From an uncultured Saprospiraceae bacterium (lineage in GTDB: Bacteria > Bacteroidota > Bacteroidia > Chitinophagales > Saprospiraceae): 34,699 nt of DNA. Each line of letters begins with the position of its first letter. Position 1 is the stretch's first letter. The stretch is from NCBI GenBank assembly GCA_937924035.1, contig CALDTK010000264.1, positions 1 to 34,699 on the forward strand, written 5' to 3'. Below, in pieces: positions 29,197 to 34,699 of the stretch. The notes beneath the pieces were generated by a model, which was not told the origin of the DNA, searched no databases, and was given only the letters and a program-made list of their open reading frames with translations. Position numbers and translations under genes: made by a program.

Positions 29197-30057
29197 TTAG
29201 CGCTTCCAAACCAACTCTGGCACCTCCACATCTTCTTCTACCAAACCGGCAACTTTTAAGTTGTGGATCACACTGCGAAGCATTTTATCGCTCACCCAGC
29301 CGTGAATCGCCCACTCCGTAGCATGATACCAGCGCTCTACATCCTTGAGCTTCTGCTCGTAACGCTTGGCCACCAGCGGAATACTATCCTCGGCTTGCAT
29401 AAACTTATCAGCACTATCATGTATCGTTCTCAGCATACGAACGATAGAATCCGGCTCTTGCTCCAGAATGTCATTTGTAGCCGCAATCATGAAACAAGGC
29501 CAAGGGGTAGCAAAGTCACCAACTCGCCTCAACAGTCCGCGATCCACATAGGGCTTGGTCGTGAATTTTTCCCAATAGAAGACATCGCTTTCTAACTTTT
29601 GAAGCGAAGCAAGAGCGCCGTCCAAGTTTTTAATCACGTTAAACTGATCAGCCTTCAGCGTACGTTCATTCATGTTCGCATCTACCGCAGCTATCAGATG
29701 CGATCCCGAACCAAAACGACTAATCGCGTAGCGCTTATCATACACCTCACTATGGTGTTTAAGCGAATTTTTCGCCCCAGTATGCACACCCCAAATCAAA
29801 GGCGTATTGATGTAGCCGGAAATGATTTTACTCTCATTCCCACCGATAATATCCTTCACGATTCCCTCGGTCAACAAAATGCATGCATCCACTTCACCAT
29901 TGCGAAGTGCTTTAGTCATTTGACCTGTCCCTCCATGAAAAGTCGTCCACTCCACCTTTACACCCCTGGATGCAAAACTCCCATCCTCAATAGCCTGGTG
30001 AATAGGAAGATTAAAATGCTCAGGAACTCCGCCAAGACGGATCGTAGTCAATGCCAT
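29197..30057 (-). CDS. Periplasmic-binding-protein-fold protein without signal peptide
   Basis: A 286-residue protein with the outline of an NMT1/THI5-like or SsuA-like type 2 solute-binding protein: IRLGGVPEHFNLPIHQAIEDG, GVKVEWTTFHGGTGQMTKAL, GEVDACILLTEG, then a second lobe with SRFGSGSHL and ALASLQKLESD. It starts directly with the domain and has no signal peptide or lipobox, and no ABC ATPase or permease is adjacent. It may be a cytoplasmic enzyme or binder derived from this fold. MqnA/MqnD-type menaquinone enzymes share the fold, but the sequence here does not let me say so. Function unassigned. Confidence 0.8.
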   Translation of the reverse strand: MALTTIRLGGVPEHFNLPIHQAIEDGSFASRGVKVEWTTFHGGTGQMTKALRNGEVDACILLTEGIVKDIIGGNESKIISGYINTPLIWGVHTGAKNSLKHHSEVYDKRYAISRFGSGSHLIAAVDANMNERTLKADQFNVIKNLDGALASLQKLESDVFYWEKFTTKPYVDRGLLRRVGDFATPWPCFMIAATNDILEQEPDSIVRMLRTIHDSADKFMQAEDSIPLVAKRYEQKLKDVERWYHATEWAIHGWVSDKMLRSVIHNLKVAGLVEEDVEVPELVWKR

Positions 30058-30141
30058 ATCATTAATGATTCAGTAGAAGTGAAGTACGCTTCTTACTAAA
30101 TAAGGTTTGGGGAGTCTGCTCGGTTGTAAAACAAGGACAAG

Positions 30142-30594
30142 TTAGACGCCAAACTGCGTCAAGTGATGATCCAAGTGCTTCGAAAAGAGTGTATTCCACT
30201 CTTGCAAGCTAAGCTTACCAAATCCTTGATTTTCCTTTCCATCGTAATGGGCAGCACCAAGTGCACAGGTCTTGTCTAGATGTTCAAACATGCGGCTTTT
30301 CTCCACCTCAAAATCGCGCTCATCTGTGATGATAAACATTGGCGCAGTGCGACCATATCGAGGATATGGCTTCGGGCCCACTACTTGGCTTTTAGCGAAA
30401 ACTTTAATCATAAAGCGACCAAAAGCTCCTGGCTTAGGATGCTTATCCGTGTACTCAATTTCATAGGCTACATTACAGTGCGCCAGCATTTGAGTAACGT
30501 TCATTTTACCCCACTGCGGTGTAGTGTCGGGTGTAAGTTTGTTTATGCGGGCCTTCATGTTGTCAACTCCCGGCTGAGTAAAGAGATCTTCCAT
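30142..30594 (-). CDS. DUF1569 (DinB-like) protein
   Basis: A 150-residue cytoplasmic protein of the DUF1569 family, related to the DinB four-helix fold. Hallmarks are WGKMNVTQMLAHCNVAYE near residue 30 and the C-terminal GFGKLSLQEWNTLFSKHLDHHLTQFGV, whose histidines probably form the metal site with His of MLAHC. ATG 30594 is chosen; the longer frame adds 20 residues rich in cysteine that do not fit the family. It is divergent from the OxyR gene with 95 bases between starts. The biochemical role is unknown; DinB-fold thiol transferases suggest, but do not prove, a redox role. Confidence 0.88.
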   Translation of the reverse strand: MEDLFTQPGVDNMKARINKLTPDTTPQWGKMNVTQMLAHCNVAYEIEYTDKHPKPGAFGRFMIKVFAKSQVVGPKPYPRYGRTAPMFIITDERDFEVEKSRMFEHLDKTCALGAAHYDGKENQGFGKLSLQEWNTLFSKHLDHHLTQFGV

Positions 30595-30689
30595 ACTACC
30601 GAATATAGTAACCGTCCTGCGGATCTGGAGATCAGCAGGACAACAACTACACAACTCATTAATTAAATAACTGACTTTACTTTCACCAC

Positions 30690-31571
30690 GTGACCCTCCA
30701 ACAACTTCGCTACATAGTTGCCATTGCCGACACCATGAGTTTTGCGCAAGCAGCTCTCTCTACTGGTGTCACCCAACCAACACTCAGTGCCATGGTGCGC
30801 AAACTAGAGCTAGAGCTTGGCGCTACCCTATTTGACCGCAGCACAAAACCTATTTCAATCACCGAAATGGGCAGCGTTGTGGTTCCAAGAGCGCGGAAAG
30901 TTTTGGCGGAAGCTGAAAGCATCTCACAAGCTATTGCAGAAGCTCAACACTCGCTAAGCGGACCGCTTCGCTTGGGGATCCTACCCACCATTGCCCCTTA
31001 CTTACTTCCTCTTTTTCTGCGAACTTTCGTCAAAACCTATCCGCAATTAGAACTCGTCATTCAAGAACTCAAAACTGGTGAAATTGCCGCTCGACTACTC
31101 GATGGAAGACTAGATATTGGCATCCTCGCAACACCACATGAGTACGTAAAAGGACTAGAAATTCTGCCGCTTTTTGAAGAGTCCTTTTATGCTTACGCCA
31201 AAACTCCAACTACTAAAAAGTACCTCTTGGCAGAAGAAATAGACCCCGATGAACTATGGGTTCTAGAAGAAGGACACTGTTTTGGTGACCAAGTACTCGA
31301 CCTTTGCGCACTCAGTAGATCCAGCCACTCACTCCATTATGTAAGCGGTAGCATAGACACCCTCAAACGCTTGGTTGAAGCGCAAGGTGGAATCACCGTT
31401 CTTCCCGAACTAGCACTTCGCAGTTTGAGCAAAAAAGAGATAAAGCATACCAGACCTTTCGCACCTCCTACTCCAAAGCGCACCGTTAGCCTTGTGATGC
31501 GTAAAGATTTTGTCCGTACTCAGGTAACTGAGGTTTTGGCAAAAGCTGTAAAAGATGCTGTAGAAGAATAA
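30690..31571 (+). CDS. oxyR: OxyR-type LysR-family peroxide sensor
   Basis: A 293-residue LysR regulator. N-terminal winged helix: LQQLRYIVAIADTMSFAQAAL, then TQPTLSAMVRKLELELGATLFDR. The effector domain carries Cys197 and Cys206 in LEEGHCFGDQVLDLCALS, with the nine-residue spacing of the redox pair (Cys199/Cys208) of Escherichia coli OxyR and the same GHC context, so thiol-disulfide sensing of hydrogen peroxide is expected. The start is GTG. It may also regulate the divergent DUF1569 gene; no catalase or peroxiredoxin gene is in the window. One-mismatch copies of the 14-base motif lie inside it at 30900, 31191 and 31533. Confidence 0.93.
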   Translation: MTLQQLRYIVAIADTMSFAQAALSTGVTQPTLSAMVRKLELELGATLFDRSTKPISITEMGSVVVPRARKVLAEAESISQAIAEAQHSLSGPLRLGILPTIAPYLLPLFLRTFVKTYPQLELVIQELKTGEIAARLLDGRLDIGILATPHEYVKGLEILPLFEESFYAYAKTPTTKKYLLAEEIDPDELWVLEEGHCFGDQVLDLCALSRSSHSLHYVSGSIDTLKRLVEAQGGITVLPELALRSLSKKEIKHTRPFAPPTPKRTVSLVMRKDFVRTQVTEVLAKAVKDAVEE

Positions 31572-31695
31572 ACATGCTTACGTTTCTGTCGATGCTTTGG
31601 CCGCCTTTCCTCTCTAAATGGTCCATGCTCGTCGATTGGGATACAATGTGACGTACGGTGCAGCGGTTCCTCTTGCTCACCAACACTCTTTGTGT

Positions 31696-32109
31696 ATGCC
31701 TAGTCTACAAAAACCCACCAATGCGTTTGTTTTCGCCTCTTGGATCGCCGTAGCAACTGGAATTCTAGGTTTCATTATCGGACTCTGGCAATCCGACTTA
31801 CTCCTCAATGAGAAATACTACTACGTTACCATCTTGCTCTTTGGCCTATTTGCCGTCGTGTCTTTGCAAAAAAGTGTACGCGACAGACTTGAGGGCATCA
31901 AAGTGACGGATATCTATTACGGCATCTGCTGGTTCGGCGTGTTAATCTCGCTCACCCTACTAACTGCTGGCTTGATCTCTGCAGACCTATTGCCAAGCGA
32001 AAAAGGATTCTACGCCTTTGCTTATCTCCTCGGCATTTTTGGAGCGGTCACTGTCCAGAAAAACACACGCGACAACTTGCTATTCGTGCAGAACGATACC
32101 CAAGAATAA
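31696..32109 (+). CDS. yiaA: YiaA-like inner-membrane protein
   Basis: A 137-residue membrane protein with two similar halves, each with two hydrophobic helices: FASWIAVATGILGFIIGLW then YYYVTILLFGLFAVVSLQK, and ICWFGVLISLTLLTAGL then FYAFAYLLGIFGAVTVQK. The SLQKSVRDRLEG and TVQKNTRDN turns and LNEKYYY or PSEKGFY segments match the YiaA/YiaB family (E. coli YiaA is of similar length). ATG 31696 starts the family core; the upstream in-frame extension to 31618 is unlike it. The function of the family is not established. Confidence 0.9.
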   Translation: MPSLQKPTNAFVFASWIAVATGILGFIIGLWQSDLLLNEKYYYVTILLFGLFAVVSLQKSVRDRLEGIKVTDIYYGICWFGVLISLTLLTAGLISADLLPSEKGFYAFAYLLGIFGAVTVQKNTRDNLLFVQNDTQE

Positions 32110-32128
32110 CGCGATTTTATAGCCTAGC

Positions 32129-32155
32129 GCCCTGCGAACGATCGGTTCGCAGGGC
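32129..32155 (+). terminator. Strong hairpin after yiaA
   Basis: A perfect 11-base inverted repeat, GCCCTGCGAAC and GTTCGCAGGGC, with a 5-base loop, lies 20 bases past the stop. It is very stable but lacks a T-run, so it may stop transcription with Rho, or protect the 3' end, rather than be a classic intrinsic terminator. Confidence 0.6.
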
Positions 32156-32231
32156 AAACGCAAGCATACTGAATTAGAAATGGCTGTAACATGTCTTAAC
32201 TTCAAGCTTCTCTTCAGTACACGTTTCCGCC

Positions 32232-33089
32232 ATGTCCTTACTACGCTCTTCGATTGCTTTACTGCTCTTTTGCCTCCTAACCCTTGGGGCAGACATTCAA
32301 GCGCAAGACATAACTGCAAGTCTACTTGATGAAATGGGAGTGGGAATACCTTTTGCAAACGTCTACATACCCAGCGCTTCAAAAGGAACCGTTTCTGACA
32401 TGAATGGTGTTTTTTCGCTTTCGCTAAAACAAGCTTCCGCCGATTCGATAGCCACGATTAGTTGTATTGGTTACGAGACGAAACAACTGGAACTTCGAGG
32501 CCTCCTCAATGGTACTGTGACTTCTATTCAGCTTGCAAACGCTAATTATGAATTAGCACAAGCAACTGTTGTTGGATCAAACCTGGACTACAATCGAGCG
32601 ACCGTTTTAGGTAATCCAAAGTTGAATAAAAGTGTCACTGGCGGCTATTCGCAGGACTCAACCGCATCGGCAGGAATGGAGCTCGGCAACCTCATGAAAA
32701 CCAAGCGGAATTGGATGCTCGATAAAGCCGGTTTTCATATTAGAACGATTAGTCGAGACACTATGCACTTTGAGGTCAATGTCTACCAGGCCCGAAAAGG
32801 ATTCCCCAGTGGCGAGCCCATTAACCGTGAACGCATTTTCCTTTCGGTAGACTCTACCACAATCGAAGAACCCGTCATGGTTGACTTTTCAAATCAGGCG
32901 ATTTATGGTAAAGGTGATTTTGTGGTAACGCTCGAATTATTAGACGACATCAATTCAACTGATTACGTCTCGTTTCCTGCCAACCTAAAAAAAGGATTGA
33001 CACGCTATAAGAGTGGTGCTGGTAAATGGCGTAAGGCGCCAGTATTTATGTCGGTAGGGATATGGGCGGAGGTCAGGGAGGCGGAGTGA
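32232..33089 (+). CDS. Exported CarboxypepD_reg-like protein
   Basis: A 285-residue protein. Signal peptide: LLRSSIALLLFCLLTLGADIQAQ. Residues about 25-105 form a CarboxypepD_reg (CnaB-like) beta-sandwich with GVGIPFANVYIPSASKGTVSDMNGVFSL and SCIGYETKQLEL, the form found at the N-terminus of SusC/TonB receptors. The remaining ~180 residues (TKRNWMLDKAGFHIRTI, then MHFEVNVYQARKGFP) form a second beta domain and not a barrel, so it is not a TonB receptor. Envelope location is expected. It contains a one-mismatch copy of the dispersed motif (32417). Confidence 0.85.
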   Translation: MSLLRSSIALLLFCLLTLGADIQAQDITASLLDEMGVGIPFANVYIPSASKGTVSDMNGVFSLSLKQASADSIATISCIGYETKQLELRGLLNGTVTSIQLANANYELAQATVVGSNLDYNRATVLGNPKLNKSVTGGYSQDSTASAGMELGNLMKTKRNWMLDKAGFHIRTISRDTMHFEVNVYQARKGFPSGEPINRERIFLSVDSTTIEEPVMVDFSNQAIYGKGDFVVTLELLDDINSTDYVSFPANLKKGLTRYKSGAGKWRKAPVFMSVGIWAEVREAE

Positions 33090-33128
33090 GAGAACAATCC
33101 CTCAAGTTTGCGCGTCATAAAGCATAAC

Positions 33129-33431
33129 ATGCCACTCCACGTCAGCAAAACTTTCGGAACCTGTGTCCTTTGCCTCCGCGAAGAAATATCGCTCACTGAG
33201 CATCACCTCATACCAAGAAAAGTGCACCGCAAAAAGTGGTTTCGCAAGCGCTTTGAATTGGAAGACATGCGCCACCGCAAAATTCTAGTCTGCCGTCGTT
33301 GTCACGTCGGTATCCATAAGCTCATTTCTGATGAGTCAAACTTGGCCCGCAACTACAATACTCTCGAATTGCTTCAGGCTCATGAAGGCTTGCAGCGGCA
33401 TGTGGAGTGGGTCAAAAAGCAGCGGGGTTAG
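33129..33431 (+). CDS. Small HNH-type zinc/nuclease-fold protein
   Basis: A 100-residue protein with the HNH beta-beta-alpha layout. Zinc-knuckle cysteines: Cys12-x2-Cys15 and Cys55-x2-Cys58. Catalytic-type histidines: His25-His26 in EHHLIPRKVHRK, His59 and His63 in CHVGIHKLI. The ATG at 33129 is preferred to the upstream TTG. It could be a DNA endonuclease. No phage, methylase or toxin-immunity partner is adjacent, so its role is open. It starts 39 bases after the CarboxypepD_reg gene. Confidence 0.85.
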   Translation: MPLHVSKTFGTCVLCLREEISLTEHHLIPRKVHRKKWFRKRFELEDMRHRKILVCRRCHVGIHKLISDESNLARNYNTLELLQAHEGLQRHVEWVKKQRG

Positions 33432-33540
33432 GTGCATTTTGAGTGTTTGTATTTCGACGAATTACATGTAGGGTACTTATTAATCACATATAAGCAATAC
33501 CTTATTAGTCATTAGAATATGAGCATTTATTTCTTGGGGT

Positions 33541-33575
33541 GGTCGGCCGAAAAAGCGCTCCGCCGCAGACTGACC
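33541..33575. repeat. 35-base palindromic element, copy 1
   Basis: Starts GGTCGGCCGAAAAAGCGCTC and ends CTGACC; arms pair imperfectly around an inner AGCGCT palindrome. It matches copy 2 at 32 of 35 positions in the same orientation. It lies in the 305-base spacer 33432-33736, which otherwise shows no gene and only a possible TACATTTG box. Confidence 0.8.
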
Positions 33576-33672
33576 ACTTCCTGAAAAACGTAACCCATCG
33601 AACCCTAGCAAAAAAGGTCAAAACACAAATAAGCTTCCAAAATCATCAACTATGTGCTAGCTTCGTAGGGAC

Positions 33673-33680
33673 TACATTTG
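33673..33680 (+). promoter_or_regulatory. Possible Bacteroidota -7 box
   Basis: TACATTTG matches the TAnnTTTG consensus, 57 bases before the ATG of the next gene. No TTG -33 element is seen at the right spacing, so this is weak. Confidence 0.3.
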
Positions 33681-33736
33681 TGAAATAGTAATTCAAAAAT
33701 CTAGACAATTAGTTTATTTTAATTGCAAAACCAACC

Positions 33737-34324
33737 ATGGTCAAATTTTTATCGACAACCTGTCTATTTATCAGTTTATTTTTCTGTGCATGTGCTGCAA
33801 CTGGTGAAGAAAAAATCCAATCCACGCAGTTAGCTTTTGACCAAAGTACCATACCTCTTAGAGTCTCCACACACCAATCCTCTCTAGAATTTTTATTCAA
33901 ATTTCTTGTCAAACATGCAGACGAAATATTAAAGCATAATTTGAACGACGAAAGCCTTGATCAAGAAAGAGTGCTAATCTTTCATAACACACAGGAACAA
34001 CATATCCCGAAGATAATATCCAAACCTATTGACAGCCTCTGGAATGTTATAGGTGTAAAGTATTTACAAGCTATCACAATCGACAATGAAGTCAGGCATA
34101 GGCCTAACGGAGACTACCCAGCGATCAGAGTTTCATTCTATGATGCAAATGGCGATTTTTCTGACTGTAATTGCCGAGGTCAACTCAGATTAGATTGGAA
34201 TGATAGACATCGAGAAAATCTAGTCCTAAAGAATACAATGGGGATGCTAGAACGTAGTATTTTATATTCCGAAACTCATGATATTTACTTCACAATTCGG
34301 ACTGAAGCTTATATTGGATGGTAG
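33737..34324 (+). CDS. Exported protein of unknown function
   Basis: A 195-residue protein. The N-terminus MVKFLSTTCLFISLFFCACAATG is a signal peptide; whether it is lipidated is unclear because no classic lipobox is present. The mature part is probably helical first (LEFLFKFLVKHADEILKH), then beta-rich (IRVSFYDANGDFSDCNCRGQLRLDW and a tail with DIYFTIRTEAYIGW). I recognise no family. It is flanked on both sides by the same-orientation 35-base palindromic element. Confidence 0.7.
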   Translation: MVKFLSTTCLFISLFFCACAATGEEKIQSTQLAFDQSTIPLRVSTHQSSLEFLFKFLVKHADEILKHNLNDESLDQERVLIFHNTQEQHIPKIISKPIDSLWNVIGVKYLQAITIDNEVRHRPNGDYPAIRVSFYDANGDFSDCNCRGQLRLDWNDRHRENLVLKNTMGMLERSILYSETHDIYFTIRTEAYIGW

Positions 34325-34412
34325 CGAAATTTTAAAGTATTGAGGCTGAAAGTGAAATATGCGGGAAAATGATAGGTAACATATTCTCTTTGTCAAGTAT
34401 CCCTCAAAGCAT

Positions 34413-34447
34413 GGTCAGCCGAAAAAGCGCTCCGCCGTAGGCTGACC
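34413..34447. repeat. 35-base palindromic element, copy 2
   Basis: GGTCAGCC and GGCTGACC are perfect 8-base arms around the same inner 19-base core as copy 1. Same orientation as copy 1 and 872 bases further on. It resembles a repetitive extragenic palindrome. Confidence 0.8.
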
Positions 34448-34477
34448 GTCCCATGAATTACTCTTGAACCTGAGCAT

Positions 34478-34500
34478 CCCTGAACCCTGAACCCTGAACC
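34478..34500. repeat. CCCTGAA short tandem repeat
   Basis: Three perfect 7-base CCCTGAA units plus CC, with a diverged TTGAACCTGAGCAT just before. A small non-coding microsatellite. Confidence 0.7.
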
Positions 34501-34525
34501 AAACAACACACCTTAAGGACGACCT

Positions 34526-34699
34526 CTACTCCACCAACAAACACTGACTCACCTCCCGACTTAGCGTCTCGCGATGTTTCTCTTTGCCGTATACCACATC
34601 AACACTCCCATCAAACGGCTCAACGTTTTGGACAGTGAATACCGTCCCAAGCGCAATGCCCTTGCGCGTTAAAAAGGACAGCAGGTTGCTTGTTTCGTG
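34526..34699 (-). CDS. C-terminal part of a DtxR/MntR-like metal regulator (partial)
   Basis: The last 57 residues of a gene that continues beyond the right edge. The frame reads LLSFLTRKGIALGTVFTVQ, then EPFDGSVDVVYGKEK and SREVSQCLLVE before a TAG stop. This matches the FeoA-like SH3 domain that ends DtxR/MntR repressors (pattern L-x-G-x-x-[FV]-x-V, D-G-S-[LV]-x-[LV], ending LLV). In full it would be a manganese- or iron-dependent repressor. The DNA-binding domain cannot be seen, so a FeoA protein is an alternative. Confidence 0.75.
   Translation of the reverse strand, partial: HETSNLLSFLTRKGIALGTVFTVQNVEPFDGSVDVVYGKEKHRETLSREVSQCLLVE

Larger units (their letters stand above)
34325..34525. 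other. Spacer with palindromic element and short tandem repeat
   Basis: Besides the second 35-base element and the CCCTGAA repeat listed separately, I see no gene or hairpin here. Confidence 0.4.

Noticed and set aside
30595-30654. Cysteine-rich 20-residue extension of the DUF1569 protein
   Set aside because: It would use most of the divergent oxyR spacer and does not match the family.
34478-34500. Telomere-like or origin iteron interpretation of CCCTGAA units
   Set aside because: Only three units, no dnaA or replication gene nearby; a plain microsatellite is enough.

Overview
ORGANISM. The window looks like a chromosomal segment from a Bacteroidota bacterium, plausibly the Saprospiria/Lewinella side of the phylum; this is inferred from protein style and was not searched. 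The pointers are two proteins with C-terminal type IX secretion (T9SS type A) sorting domains, very large HYR/DUF11/SdrD_B cell-surface proteins, a DUF2490 outer-membrane barrel, a LytS-type 7TM-DISM histidine kinase, a CarboxypepD_reg protein, a DUF1569 protein, weak or absent Shine-Dalgarno sequences and moderate GC. I see no rRNA, tRNA, CRISPR array, phage module or transposase gene. LAYOUT. (1) 1-2008: 4-hydroxyphenylpyruvate dioxygenase on the minus strand, with a hairpin in its leader, then an 880-base gene-free stretch with several inverted repeats. (2) 2009-9145: a 2378-residue secreted repeat protein (five copies of a ~113-residue cysteine-rich repeat, HYR-like domains, C-type lectin-like domain, GEVED-like domain, T9SS tail), closed by a bidirectional terminator. 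(3) 9227-13995: a LytS-like kinase behind a flavodoxin-fold reductase (minus strand); divergently a VOC protein, then a secreted serine hydrolase with a T9SS tail and a small Coa1-like protein. (4) 14003-17929: a radical SAM protein divergent from a MacB-type permease and a second small VOC protein, then a DUF2490 barrel and a small exported protein. (5) 18157-21869: a GT1 glycosyltransferase; an Lrp/AsnC regulator divergent from a methionine gamma-lyase-like PLP enzyme; an ankyrin protein. (6) 21931-28956: two tandem paralogous ~1140-residue DUF11/SdrD_B surface proteins that share an unusual C-terminus and lack a recognisable sorting domain. (7) 29197-34699: a solute-binding-fold protein without signal peptide, a DUF1569 protein divergent from OxyR, a YiaA membrane protein, a CarboxypepD_reg exported protein, a small HNH protein, an unknown exported protein bracketed by two copies of a 35-base palindromic element, and the C-terminal end of a DtxR/MntR-like regulator cut by the window edge. 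HOW IT FITS. Much of the coding capacity (three giant proteins, about 14 kb) goes to extracellular adhesin-like material. The rest is housekeeping or accessory metabolism: tyrosine and methionine breakdown, and redox and metal regulation. The most unusual DNA-level signal is a 14-base motif, GCTTTCGCCAAAAC or its complement, found exactly six times plus six one-mismatch copies, in both genes and spacers. Two exact copies form a perfect inverted pair between the Lrp gene and its PLP-enzyme neighbour. The 35-base palindromic pair near the right end is a second repeat family.
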